Position numbers and translations under genes: made by a program. From positions 1 through 35,910 of the forward strand of contig JAUYPF010000009.1 of the NCBI GenBank assembly GCA_030697685.1: a DNA stretch of 35,910 nucleotides, in the 5' to 3' direction. The notes under the pieces are model-generated. The model did not search any database and had not been told where the DNA came from. It worked only from the letters and a program-made list of their open reading frames with translations. Shown here piece by piece: positions 13,978 to 21,984 of the stretch (positions are counted from its first letter, which is position 1; each line of letters starts with the position of its first letter). The stretch comes from a bacterium (GTDB lineage Archaea; Nanobdellota; Nanobdellia; SCGC-AAA011-G17; GW2011-AR17).

Positions 13978-14607
13978 ATGAAGGAATTTTCTTTTGATGA
14001 AGGGTTAAGCAGACTTCAAAGAGTTATTGATCATATGTTAGATAAAAATCATACTATCACTCTAGGAATCGCTGGAGGCTCTGCTTCTGGAAAAAGCTAT
14101 TTTGCTCGTCTTCTTTGTGATATTTATACAGGACATGCATCCCACCTTCCTTTGGATGATTATTATCTTGATTCTACACATAGATCTTCTTCTTTAGGGA
14201 ATAATTATGATCATCCTGAATCTTTTGACCTTTCCCTTCTTGCAGAACATCTTCATTTATTGAAAGCAGGAAGAAGTATAAAAAAGCCTATTTATCGTTA
14301 TACTGGAAAAAGAGAAGGTTATGAATTATTTTATCCTCAATCACTCATCGTTCTAGATGGATTGTACTCTTTACAAAGTTCTTTACTTCCATGTTTAGAT
14401 TTGAAAATTTTTGTTGAAGCTCCAGAAGAAATGCGATTAGAAAGGCGTTTACACAGGGATATAAAAGAAAGAGGAAAAAGTTCTAAAATTACTAGAAAAA
14501 GATGGATTGAAACAGTAGAGCCAATGTATAAAGAATATGTCCTGCCACAAAAAAGAGATGCTCAATTGGTCATTCTTAATTCTGAATATAAACCAGAAGC
14601 TTTATAA
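13978..14607 (+). CDS. Uridine kinase-like P-loop kinase
   Basis: The 209-residue protein belongs to the uridine kinase/phosphoribulokinase group of P-loop enzymes. It has a Walker A motif GGSASGKS at about residues 38-45, the substrate-binding LPLDDYYLD strand that follows in this family, a Walker B-like strand LIVLDGLYSL, and a lid region rich in arginine (MRLERRLHRDIKERGK). It probably phosphorylates a nucleoside or another small sugar-containing substrate in the cytoplasm. A box ATATTTAAAA about 28 nt upstream supports the ATG. An unknown gene follows 22 nt downstream, with its own TATA-like box overlapping this gene's stop. Confidence 0.8.
   Translation: MKEFSFDEGLSRLQRVIDHMLDKNHTITLGIAGGSASGKSYFARLLCDIYTGHASHLPLDDYYLDSTHRSSSLGNNYDHPESFDLSLLAEHLHLLKAGRSIKKPIYRYTGKREGYELFYPQSLIVLDGLYSLQSSLLPCLDLKIFVEAPEEMRLERRLHRDIKERGKSSKITRKRWIETVEPMYKEYVLPQKRDAQLVILNSEYKPEAL
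14599..14607 (+). promoter_or_regulatory. TATA-like box overlapping the kinase stop codon
   Basis: GCTTTATAA is centred 27 nt upstream of the ATG at 14630. It supports that start rather than the 14537 start of the ORF track, which lies out of frame inside the kinase gene. Confidence 0.5.
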
Positions 14608-14629
14608 CAATATCAAAAATTATTTTTTT

Positions 14630-15115
14630 ATGGAAATACTGGATTTTATTACTCAAACATTCCCATCTTCTGTTCAAAAACGTTGGAGGAATTATCGTGA
14701 TGGAATTGTTTTAGAAGATCTTGAAAGATCTTTTGTTTCTGTACAAAATATTAACCCTAGTGATGCTTATCTTCCTGCAGATTTTTTATTTGTCAAAGCT
14801 TCTTATGCTTTTGCAAGAAGAGAAAAAGATAGAGCTGTAAGAATTTGTGTAAACATTCAAGAGAATTATCCTGGTTATGATCCTTCAGAACGATTTTATC
14901 CTTTACCAGATCTAAATAAGGATCCTTTTGATATGATGAAAGAAGCTGAGCAATCTAATGTTGCAGATAATTTTCTAGGCACATTTCTTAAAGCATATCC
15001 ACACTATACATTTTCTGAATTTTCTCAGTATTTTTGTTTGCAAAAAGAAATACATAGAGATTCTCTCCTTCTACGACTCTCTTCTGAAAAAGAAAGCACT
15101 TGTACAAAAGAGTAA
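14630..15115 (+). CDS. Unknown soluble protein downstream of the kinase
   Basis: I do not recognise this 161-residue protein. From the ATG at 14630 it reads MEILDFITQTFPSSVQKRW. It is mostly helical, with a paired-helix pattern around FVKASYAFARREKDRAVRICVNIQENYP that resembles a degenerate TPR-like hairpin. There is no signal peptide, membrane helix or cysteine cluster. The stop codon is immediately adjacent to the stop of the convergent antiporter gene, with no spacer. The longer ORF-track start would overlap the kinase by 71 nt and yields an unlikely asparagine-rich leader, so I reject it. Confidence 0.6.
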   Translation: MEILDFITQTFPSSVQKRWRNYRDGIVLEDLERSFVSVQNINPSDAYLPADFLFVKASYAFARREKDRAVRICVNIQENYPGYDPSERFYPLPDLNKDPFDMMKEAEQSNVADNFLGTFLKAYPHYTFSEFSQYFCLQKEIHRDSLLLRLSSEKESTCTKE

Positions 15116-16813
15116 CTATTTTTGTCTTACACTTTCTCTTAAAATTGCAAGATGTTTTTGTTTCATCTTTTCTAGGTCTTTTTTATTATTAAGATATTTC
15201 CCAAGCATTCCAGAAATAATCTCTCCTGATTTGACATATGGAACAAGAACGTAATCAGCTCCGGCATCATATAATCCTATAGCCTCTTCCACAGTTTTTG
15301 CAGTGAGAATAATTAAAGCTTCTGAACGAAGATCCTTGACATAATCCATTAAAAATAGATTATCTTGCTCTCTCTTTACTGTAGAGATAACTACTTTTAC
15401 AGATTTAAAATTTACCCTCCTTAAAATTTCTATATTTGTTATGTCTCCATACATACAAGGGATTTTATTTTGTTTTAATTTCTCAATAATTTCTGGATTA
15501 AAATCAATCACCATCATTTTCTTTTTATTATGATGATAAGTTTTCAAAAAAGTACCGCCTACACGATTTGCACCAAAAAGGATAATATCTGGATGATTTT
15601 TGTACTCATAGCCTAATTGTTTTTTCTTTTTTGAAAGTTTTTCAAACAGAGCTAGGAAACTTGTTATTCTTGTATAAAGGCCTAGCTCATATTTCATAAT
15701 ATATGCAGTGAATGCAATGCTTATGACACCTAAAAGAATAGTAATAGAAAATAATTCTGGGGAGATATTATCAACTGATAATGCTAAAATTAACCCAAAC
15801 TCAGAGATTTGTGCAAGAGCAACAGAAGAAACAAATGCATTTCTTTTATCATAACCTAAAAAACTTAGAATTATCATTACTATTAATGGTTTTAGAATAA
15901 TAACTAAAAGAAGAAAGATAAAGAGAGGAAAAATAATCATGCTTATATTTACAAAAACAAGCTGCAGACCAAGAGAAACAAAAAAGATTGTTGCAAAAAA
16001 ATCTTTCAAAGAGCTTATACGAGCAATGATATTGAGATTATATGGAAGATTTGCTAATGTTATCCCACCAAGAAATGCTCCAATTGCAATAGAAAAATCT
16101 AAAAAATATGCTACTAAAGAAAAGAGAAAACATACTGCAACAGAAAGAAGGAAGAGAAGTTCACTGGACTTTGCTGCAAATTTGAATAAAGAATGTATGA
16201 TAAAACGATTAAAAATATATACCATAAGAAGCAATGCTATAAACTTCTCTAAGGTGTTTAATAAAGTCATAAGACTTAATGAATCTGCACTTAATAATAC
16301 TGTTAATGCAATAATTACTAAAATATCCTGAACGAATAAGACTCCTAAAATAATCCTCCCATGTAAAGAATTTAATTCATCTTCATCAGAGAGAAGTTTA
16401 ATTACAATCATAGTACTACTAAATGCAAGAATAAGGCCAGCATAGACTGCATTCATTTGATCAAAGCCAAGAAGTAATGCAACTGCAAAACCTGCTAAAA
16501 ATGTTAAAAGTACTTGGAAAACACCAGTAATTATTGTTACAGCCCCTAGTTTTTTTAATTTGTGTAAGTCCATTTCTAAACCAACAATAAAAAGAAGAAA
16601 AATAATTCCAATCTCAGAAATGCTATGGATGAGCTCTACATCCTGAATAAGTTTTAATCCAATTGGACCAAGAACAAGCCCAGCAATAATATAGGCAGGA
16701 ATCAATGGCTGTTTGAATATTTTTGCAATATAAGCAAAAAATGCTGCTGCAATAAGAATAATACCAATAGAAAATATTAAACTCTGTGGAAGATTTTGTA
16801 TCACCTCTAACAT
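15116..16813 (-). CDS. Kef-type monovalent cation:proton antiporter (CPA2) with TrkA-N domain
   Basis: Residues 1 to about 385 form an Na+/H+-exchanger membrane domain of about 12 hydrophobic helices, including the family stretch PLIPAYIIAGLVLGPIGL near the start and FATIFFVSLGLQL later. Residues about 405-520 form a cytoplasmic TrkA-N/RCK Rossmann domain (IILFGANRVGGTFLK, then VIDFNPEIIEKLKQ and YGDITNIEILRR), which binds NAD(H) or nucleotides and gates transport. The 565-residue length fits KefB/KefC relatives. It likely moves K+ or Na+ against H+. The GANRVGG loop departs from the classic GxGxxG, so ligand choice may differ. The gene stands alone, convergent with the unknown gene upstream in the window. 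Confidence 0.92.
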   Translation of the reverse strand: MLEVIQNLPQSLIFSIGIILIAAAFFAYIAKIFKQPLIPAYIIAGLVLGPIGLKLIQDVELIHSISEIGIIFLLFIVGLEMDLHKLKKLGAVTIITGVFQVLLTFLAGFAVALLLGFDQMNAVYAGLILAFSSTMIVIKLLSDEDELNSLHGRIILGVLFVQDILVIIALTVLLSADSLSLMTLLNTLEKFIALLLMVYIFNRFIIHSLFKFAAKSSELLFLLSVAVCFLFSLVAYFLDFSIAIGAFLGGITLANLPYNLNIIARISSLKDFFATIFFVSLGLQLVFVNISMIIFPLFIFLLLVIILKPLIVMIILSFLGYDKRNAFVSSVALAQISEFGLILALSVDNISPELFSITILLGVISIAFTAYIMKYELGLYTRITSFLALFEKLSKKKKQLGYEYKNHPDIILFGANRVGGTFLKTYHHNKKKMMVIDFNPEIIEKLKQNKIPCMYGDITNIEILRRVNFKSVKVVISTVKREQDNLFLMDYVKDLRSEALIILTAKTVEEAIGLYDAGADYVLVPYVKSGEIISGMLGKYLNNKKDLEKMKQKHLAILRESVRQK

Positions 16814-16899
16814 TCATTTTATAATATGTAAGCACTTTATAAATTTTGTTACAAAAAGTTTATCAAAATAAAAAAATTCCTGAAAAATATTCCTTTCTG

Positions 16900-17060
16900 A
16901 GCCTGTAAAAGTTATTGCAGTTCGTATTCTTGCAGAACAGGCTATGACTAAAGATATAATACTGCTGTGTATAGAAGAAACTGCAGAAAATTGCCACAGA
17001 AGAATCCTTGCAGAGCAATGTCTCTTGTACTACCCAGGATTAAGGATTGTACATAGGTAA
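16900..17060 (+). other. Unassigned 249-nt gap with a hairpin and a 38-codon ORF
   Basis: The gap between the antiporter and alba holds a possible hairpin (AGCCTGT at 16900-16906, ACAGGCT at 16937-16943) and an ORF from ATG 16944 to TAA 17060 that encodes 38 residues. The frame is open further upstream without a start, and it repeats the word RILAEQ on either side of the ATG. It may be a small protein, a gene remnant or a structured RNA. None of these is supported strongly. Confidence 0.25.
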
Positions 17061-17062
17061 GA

Positions 17063-17362
17063 TTACTTCTTCAAATAAATTTCAATGCTTGAGACACGCA
17101 CTTGTCTTCCTTCTTTGTTGGTAAATTCTGCACTGTCAATGAGGATATTATCTGATTTAACTTGATTTTCTAAGAATCGTTTTGTTGCTACTTCAGCAAT
17201 ATCTACTGCTTTTGCAATAAACTTTCCTCGCGCCTTAATCACTACTTCAGGAGCTCCTAAAGTCGTGAACTGCATGACAACAGCAGTTACGTAATTCATA
17301 AATGGTTTTTCTCCTATGAACACGACATTGTCATTTGTTCTTTCTTTTTTCTCTGTCTCCAT
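17063..17362 (-). CDS. albA: Alba chromatin and RNA-binding protein
   Basis: Alba is an abundant archaeal dimeric nucleic-acid-binding protein. The 99-residue product has the family core VVFIGEKPFMNYVTAVVMQF, then VVIKARGKFIAKAVDIAEV, with the RNA/DNA-contact lysine in the FIGxKP loop. The ORF track starts at a GTG (17386). I place the start at the ATG at 17362 (METEKK) because AGGAGG lies about 9 nt upstream of it and the first eight residues would otherwise be translated from the ribosome-binding site. It lies 73 nt downstream of eS17 on the same strand and may share its transcript. Unlike many genes here it clearly uses a Shine-Dalgarno site. Confidence 0.95.
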   Translation of the reverse strand: METEKKERTNDNVVFIGEKPFMNYVTAVVMQFTTLGAPEVVIKARGKFIAKAVDIAEVATKRFLENQVKSDNILIDSAEFTNKEGRQVRVSSIEIYLKK

Positions 17363-17370
17363 TGCTTCGT

Positions 17371-17376
17371 TCCTCC
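17371..17376 (-). promoter_or_regulatory. Strong Shine-Dalgarno site for alba
   Basis: AGGAGG on the minus strand, about 9 nt before the ATG at 17362, decides the alba start and marks a leadered mRNA. Confidence 0.75.
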
Positions 17377-17435
17377 TAGCAATCACTATAATTGCTTAAC
17401 AACTCTAGGTTAAAACCCCTTAAGGTCTGCTGTAT

Positions 17436-17624
17436 TTATTCTTCTTTGTTCATTAACCTAGTAATATAACCTGTGAGGACGTTTTTTAATTTCTTAGAAG
17501 GTACTTCTACAAATTTTGGGACAATCACTTTATTCTCTTCAAATGTTTTTTTGAAGCTAGATCTATATTTGCTAACTAACTTATTTCCAACACGCTTAAT
17601 CATGGTTGTTTTGATTCTTCCCAT
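17436..17624 (-). CDS. rps17e: Small-subunit ribosomal protein eS17
   Basis: The 62-residue protein matches archaeal eS17 (S17e) from start to end: MGRIKTTMIKRVGNKLV, a central FEENKVIVPKFVEV and the C-terminal NVLTGYITRL. It is a component of the 30S subunit, absent from bacteria. A strong TATA box 27 nt upstream supports a leaderless start. The archaeal length is typical. Alba follows on the same strand. Confidence 0.96.
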   Translation of the reverse strand: MGRIKTTMIKRVGNKLVSKYRSSFKKTFEENKVIVPKFVEVPSKKLKNVLTGYITRLMNKEE

Positions 17625-17645
17625 TGGTATATACTATTAAGTAAT

Positions 17646-17657
17646 GGTATATAAAGG
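17646..17657 (-). promoter_or_regulatory. Strong TATA box for eS17
   Basis: CCTTTATATACC on the minus strand is centred about 27 nt upstream of the eS17 ATG and closely matches the archaeal TATA consensus. Confidence 0.7.
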
Positions 17658-17743
17658 TTTTGGCGTGGTTCTAAAATTCTAAGAGAGCGTTTTGAACCTT
17701 TTCTAACAACTGAAAGAGTCTTTTACTTTATATGTTCTTATCT

Positions 17744-18136
17744 CTAAAAAATTCCTTGTTCAATTAAGTCTGGAATTATCTCTTTTTCTGTAATAGGTAT
17801 TAGAGGATATTTTTGTTGTTGAAACTCTTCTTTTGTTATCCATATGGTGTCTTGAATCTCAGCGCTAGCTTTAGGTTCTCCTTCAATTGACACTATATAT
17901 ACTCTTTGTTTCATGATTTCATTAGCTTGATAAAATGAGTCACCAGAATATTCTTTGAAGAATGTTATCTCTGTTAGCTTCACGCCAATTTCTTCTTTTA
18001 ATTCCCTTTTGAGGCATTCTTCATCACTTTCATCTAAATCTATTTTTCCTCCAGGAGTCCATAACTCCTTGTATCGACCTTTTAACAAAAGCAATTTCCC
18101 ATTCTGAACAATTATTCCAACTACTCTTATTCTCAT
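17744..18136 (-). CDS. Nudix hydrolase
   Basis: The 130-residue protein is a single Nudix domain. The Nudix box is intact: GKIDLDESDEECLKRELKEE followed by IGV, which satisfies Gx5Ex7REUxEExGU, with the glutamates binding the catalytic metal. Such enzymes cleave nucleoside diphosphates linked to another group, commonly (d)NTPs, ADP-ribose or dinucleotides. The N-terminal strand VVGIIVQNGKLLLLKGR and the YKELWTPGG run before the box are typical of the MutT-like branch. The substrate is not readable from sequence. It is a separate unit, divergent from the AAA ATPase gene. Confidence 0.93.
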   Translation of the reverse strand: MRIRVVGIIVQNGKLLLLKGRYKELWTPGGKIDLDESDEECLKRELKEEIGVKLTEITFFKEYSGDSFYQANEIMKQRVYIVSIEGEPKASAEIQDTIWITKEEFQQQKYPLIPITEKEIIPDLIEQGIF

Positions 18137-18247
18137 TTTTATCTTAGGGTAATATGTACTTATTCTATTTATATTTTGTGAATAAAGACAAATAAATTTG
18201 ATGGAGAGCGAAATGCGTTACAAGGATAATGGTTAGTAAGTATTTAA

Positions 18248-18268
18248 GTTTCTATTACCAGTAGAAAC
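18248..18268. promoter_or_regulatory. Operator-like palindrome 1 upstream of AAA ATPase gene
   Basis: Inverted arms GTTTCTA and TAGAAAC are separated by 7 nt. It lies about 25 bp upstream of the TATA box of the ATPase gene and shares the TAGAAAC half-site with palindrome 2. Confidence 0.55.
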
Positions 18269-18272
18269 TATC

Positions 18273-18289
18273 TTCTATTGTCAATAGAA
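18273..18289. promoter_or_regulatory. Operator-like palindrome 2 upstream of AAA ATPase gene
   Basis: TTCTATTG and CAATAGAA are perfect 8-bp arms around one T. It ends 3 nt before the TATA box, where a bound protein would block or recruit TBP/TFB. Confidence 0.6.
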
Positions 18290-18292
18290 ACA

Positions 18293-18300
18293 TTTAAATA
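18293..18300 (+). promoter_or_regulatory. TATA box for AAA ATPase gene
   Basis: TTTAAATA is centred 26 nt upstream of the ATG at 18322, giving a leaderless promoter flanked by the two palindromes. Confidence 0.65.
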
Positions 18301-18321
18301 GTGGCATGATATACTATTGAT

Positions 18322-19527
18322 ATGATCCCCAAAGATATACTCAAAGAAGTTATTGTTCTTCAAAGGGCATCCCTCTTACGTTTAGAGAGTGGTGTTTTGC
18401 GAGAGAAAGAGATTCAGATATATGATTCTTTTGCGCTTCTTCTTACAGGCATACGAAGATGCGGAAAGAGTACATTTCTTCATCAGCTTTTGAAAAAACA
18501 GAAACACTGGTATTATTTGAATCTTGAAGATCCTCGGCTTGATGGCTTTGCATTATCTGATTTTATGAGGGTTGAATCTATTATGAAGGAAGAGTATGGA
18601 GAAGGAGGTATTTATTTTTTTGATGAGATACAGGCTGTTGAGAAATGGGAGAAATTTATACGTTATCTCATAGATAAAAAGGAAAAGATTGTTATCACTG
18701 GTTCAAATGCTTCTCTTTTGAGTAGAGAGCTTGGAACAAAACTCACAGGAAGGCATGTAAGTTATGAGCTCTTTCCATTTTCTTTTCGAGAGTTTCTCCT
18801 GATGAAGAAAGAGAAGGCTTCTTTGCAGGAGTTTGATATATATTTTCAGAAAGGGGGATTTCCAGAGTTTCTTAAAAAAGATGATCCTGGACTTCTTCAT
18901 GAACTTCTTTCTGATGTTGTTATGAAGGATATTGCCGTGAGGTTTGGGATAAAAAATACTTCTTTTCTTACAAAGATTACTATTTACCTTGTGAGTCATG
19001 TAGGAAAAGAGTTTTCTTATAATTCTCTCAAGCAGATGTTTGAAATAAAGTCTGTGCAGAGTGTTATTGATTATGTGAACTATCTTGAAAATACTTATCT
19101 TATATTCCTTGTTCAGAAGTTTGATTACTCTTATAAAAAACAACAAGTAGCTGCGAAGAAAGTCTATTCTATTGATAATGGTTTTTCGTATGTGAATTCA
19201 AGTTCTTTCTCTAAAGATAAAGGAAGGATGCTTGAAAATATGGTTTTTTTAGCATTACGAAAAAAAAGTAAGGATATTTTTTATTTCCAAGAGAAAGGAG
19301 AATGTGATTTCCTGGTGAAGGATAGAGAAAAGATTGTTCAGGCGCTACAAGTGTGCTTTGATTTTAATGAAGAAAATCAAGAGAGAGAGTTGAGGGGATT
19401 ATTGTGTGCACTGCAGGAGTTTCATCTTTCTGAAGGGCTTATTCTGACCTATTCTCAAGAGGATAATTTTATTCTTGAAGGGAAAAAAATAGTTCTTAAA
19501 CCTGTTTGGAAATGGCTGCTGGAGTAA
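18322..19527 (+). CDS. AAA ATPase with DUF4143 C-terminal domain
   Basis: The 401-residue protein is of the COG1373 type common in archaea and bacteria. It has Walker A LLLTGIRRCGKST at about residues 39-51, Walker B IYFFDEIQ at about 96-103, and a sensor strand IVITGSNASLLS followed by the family word LTGRHVSYELFPFSFREF. A winged-helix segment comes next, then the DUF4143 domain with a PD-(D/E)xK-like pattern (FYFQEKGECDFLVK...QALQVCFD). The nuclease-like residues E-x-D...Q are present, but activity in this family is not established. It is a single gene behind two palindromes, suggesting tight or autogenous control. Roles proposed for relatives range from mobile-element maintenance to defence; I do not choose one. 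Confidence 0.9.
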   Translation: MIPKDILKEVIVLQRASLLRLESGVLREKEIQIYDSFALLLTGIRRCGKSTFLHQLLKKQKHWYYLNLEDPRLDGFALSDFMRVESIMKEEYGEGGIYFFDEIQAVEKWEKFIRYLIDKKEKIVITGSNASLLSRELGTKLTGRHVSYELFPFSFREFLLMKKEKASLQEFDIYFQKGGFPEFLKKDDPGLLHELLSDVVMKDIAVRFGIKNTSFLTKITIYLVSHVGKEFSYNSLKQMFEIKSVQSVIDYVNYLENTYLIFLVQKFDYSYKKQQVAAKKVYSIDNGFSYVNSSSFSKDKGRMLENMVFLALRKKSKDIFYFQEKGECDFLVKDREKIVQALQVCFDFNEENQERELRGLLCALQEFHLSEGLILTYSQEDNFILEGKKIVLKPVWKWLLE

Positions 19528-19587
19528 TTGTTTTGGATTTTAAGCAAATGAAGATTTTTACTGATGATGCCCCTAAGAAGAATACTC

Positions 19588-20667
19588 CTATTTTTTTATA
19601 ACCCAAATCTCTCTGAGAATCCTTGATGTAGGAGAGCTGTAAAGAAATGGACCTTCAAAAGATAGACCTTTCTTTTCTAGGAGAGGAGCAAGGTTGATGG
19701 GCATATCTTTCTTTGCAGTTGTACGAAAACGAGGGGTAATAAATACAATCCTTTTTTTGGTTATTTTTATGAGATTATATAATACTTCTTGATAGAGAGG
19801 AAAGAGTTCTTGTACAATTCTTCGTGCTTCTTTTTCTGTAGGATATTTCTTTAAGAAAGGGCCTAAGTATGGCTCTGTTGCAACACAATCTACTGAGGTT
19901 AAATATTTTGCTACTTGTCTTGCATCAGAATGAATCAGTCTGTAACTTTCTGCACAATTGTATTCTTTTCGTATCCAATCAAGGTTTTGTTTGCTTGCTT
20001 CTATGCAAAATTTTTCTTTATCTATACCAATTACTTCCATACCCATAAGCATTGCTTCTTGTATGATAGTACCAATACCACAAAAAGGATCAAGAACTGT
20101 ATCTCGTGGTTTTGCTCCTGAAAGATTGATAAGAATTTTTGCTAAACGAATAGAAACTGTATGAAGAGGTCTTTGGGCAGGTCGTTTCGTATCTCTAAAT
20201 TTGTAATCCCTAGGGTTAAAAACTGCAAGAGTTTTCGCCAAATAGTTTTTGTACTGAATTATCTCAATAAGGTTCTGTGCTTCTGAAGGATTAAGATATT
20301 CTTGTTGTTCCCTATGTGATTTCTTAATTGTCGCTTTTATTTTTTCTTTCTTAAAATATGCTTTTAATTGGAGCCTGAGATAATCTTCTTCCTTAGTCTC
20401 TTCCCCATATTGTGAGATAGCATAACGTACTTTATTCTTTGTTCCCATATACAAACTATCCAAGGAATCTATGACTAGTGCAATTTTTTGTATGCCTCCA
20501 AGATCTTTGATACATTTTTCCGGGGAAATATTTTTTATTTCAAGAACACAAGCAATATCTGAGCAATCTTCCATTGTATAAGAAATTTTTCTTGCTTCTA
20601 AGTAAGAGAATAGTTCTTTTTGTGAGAGTTCTGGATTCCTCCCAAGGATAAAAATATATTTTTGCAT
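19588..20667 (-). CDS. Trm-G10/Trm11-type tRNA guanine-N2 methyltransferase
   Basis: The N-terminal third (FILGRNPELSQKELFSYLEAR) is the ferredoxin-like and THUMP-type region of archaeal Trm11/Trm-G10 proteins, which binds tRNA. The C-terminal Rossmann domain has the AdoMet motif VLDPFCGIGTIIQEAMLMG at about residues 190-210 and an acidic motif II (VIGIDKEKF). The catalytic motif IV, usually D-P-P-Y or D-L-P-Y, reads TEPYLGP here. That variant keeps the P-Y but swaps the leading Asp for Glu. It likely methylates a guanosine (position 10 in Trm-G10) in tRNA. The 359-residue length is normal. It lies 30 nt downstream of the PfkB gene on the same strand. Confidence 0.85.
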   Translation of the reverse strand: MQKYIFILGRNPELSQKELFSYLEARKISYTMEDCSDIACVLEIKNISPEKCIKDLGGIQKIALVIDSLDSLYMGTKNKVRYAISQYGEETKEEDYLRLQLKAYFKKEKIKATIKKSHREQQEYLNPSEAQNLIEIIQYKNYLAKTLAVFNPRDYKFRDTKRPAQRPLHTVSIRLAKILINLSGAKPRDTVLDPFCGIGTIIQEAMLMGMEVIGIDKEKFCIEASKQNLDWIRKEYNCAESYRLIHSDARQVAKYLTSVDCVATEPYLGPFLKKYPTEKEARRIVQELFPLYQEVLYNLIKITKKRIVFITPRFRTTAKKDMPINLAPLLEKKGLSFEGPFLYSSPTSRILREIWVIKK

Positions 20668-20697
20668 GGTTGTAAAGAAGAATCTTTATTTATAAGA

Positions 20698-21768
20698 CTA
20701 ATGGCCGTTGCCTACTTTTATAATAGAAGGAAAAGGACTAGCATCTTCTTTTAGAAGCCGGATATCTACAGCACTAGGATGAAGAAGAGATTGCTGTGCT
20801 GCTCTTGTTGCGGCCATGACAATATCAGAAACATTCATCCCCCTCATAATATAATGGAGAGCTGTAGCAAAATATGCGTCACCAGCACCAACATCATCAA
20901 CAATTGCTTTTTGGTTAATGGACTTATTATCTTCCTTAGGGTCATATCTGTAGCTTTGCCCGTCTTTTTTATGAATTTCAGAACCATCCTTTCCTAAAGT
21001 TGTAATAATATATTCTAGCCCTTCATATCTTTGGAAGAGCTCTGTCATTTGTTTCAGACCAAGATTTATTTTAATAACCTCTGTCTCTTCTTTATTTGCG
21101 GATAAAATATGTGTCTTTGGAATAATCTCAGTAAATCTTGTTTGTTCAAAAGGAAAGAATTTTAAATAAGGGCCTGGATTATATGCAATAGTATTAACAA
21201 AATTTTTTATGGAAACAACTGCAGTTTTAGGATTTGCAACTGCAAGCACTAATACATCATGACTGTTAAGAAATTCGTTATAAAAAGGACTTTGAGGGAG
21301 ATATGGCTCACCAGAAACATTTCCTCTCCAAACTCTAGGAAGTTGATGTTCAGAATCTTTATAGACATAAAGACAAACAGGCATTGTTCCTTCTCTTCTT
21401 AAAAGGCATCTCGTGTCTACACCAATATTTTCTAGTGCATTTTTATAATCTTCAGATTCCTTATTTGTTCCAATAACGCTCACAACAGAGACTTTTTGGC
21501 CTCTTGCAGCTTGTAAATATTGTGAAATATTAAAAATAGGACCACCAAAATGTCTTTTATGAGAAATAGATAAATTTTGTACTGTTCGTATTATTGCTTT
21601 TGCTTTCTTATCATTCATATCCTTATGAACTTGAAGTTCTTCTTTTAGCAAAGCTGAACTCAATATAGAATATTGTTTATCATTTGGCCTAATAATCCAG
21701 TCAATTGCACAATCTGCAATAATTACATAATTTGTTCTCTCAGAATCTTGTCCTGTTAATGGTCTCAT
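20698..21768 (-). CDS. PfkB-family carbohydrate or nucleoside kinase
   Basis: The protein has 356 residues. The PfkB signature 2 is clear near the C-terminus (IVDDVGAGDAYFATALHY), with the catalytic Asp and GAGD anion hole. The N-terminal part has the substrate-side glycine region FGGPIFNISQYLQAARG and VSVVSVIGTNKESEDY, matching ribokinase/adenosine kinase relatives. The lid sequence LPRVWRGNVSG is unusual and does not identify a sugar. It probably phosphorylates a sugar or nucleoside with ATP. The methyltransferase gene follows after 30 nt, so the pair may be cotranscribed without an obvious functional link. Confidence 0.88.
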   Translation of the reverse strand: MRPLTGQDSERTNYVIIADCAIDWIIRPNDKQYSILSSALLKEELQVHKDMNDKKAKAIIRTVQNLSISHKRHFGGPIFNISQYLQAARGQKVSVVSVIGTNKESEDYKNALENIGVDTRCLLRREGTMPVCLYVYKDSEHQLPRVWRGNVSGEPYLPQSPFYNEFLNSHDVLVLAVANPKTAVVSIKNFVNTIAYNPGPYLKFFPFEQTRFTEIIPKTHILSANKEETEVIKINLGLKQMTELFQRYEGLEYIITTLGKDGSEIHKKDGQSYRYDPKEDNKSINQKAIVDDVGAGDAYFATALHYIMRGMNVSDIVMAATRAAQQSLLHPSAVDIRLLKEDASPFPSIIKVGNGH

Positions 21769-21984
21769 TTTGCCTTTATTGGATGGTATAGCTATTCTAT
21801 ATAAAGTAATCGTTTTCTTATATTAAACCTTAAAGTTTAAGTTAGGAAGATTTAGAGTGAAAGGCATCCTTTATAGATATTCCAAAGAATTGTATAGCAC
21901 ATTTTCAAAATATTGCTATTTTAGACATTTCCGAGGAAATATTTTTTTCTTAGAAAATTTTGGTCTCCAGAACATATCCCATCT
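21769..21984. other. Intergenic gap with nothing recognised
   Basis: This is an AT-rich gap of 216 nt between the winged-helix gene and the PfkB gene. I see no ORF above 30 codons with a promoter, no tRNA and no convincing hairpin. Several T-rich runs could end the upstream minus-strand transcript. Confidence 0.4.

Noticed and set aside
14537-14629. Upstream extension of the unknown gene after the kinase
   Set aside because: It overlaps the kinase out of frame; a better ATG with a TATA box at 14599 lies at 14630.
16900-16943. C/D or H/ACA guide RNA in the antiporter-alba gap
   Set aside because: There is no convincing C box, D box or ACA box at the required spacing.
18322-19527. A complete toxin-antitoxin or defence operon around the AAA/DUF4143 gene
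   Set aside because: There is no partner gene. The gene stands alone with its operators, and family membership does not prove a defence role.
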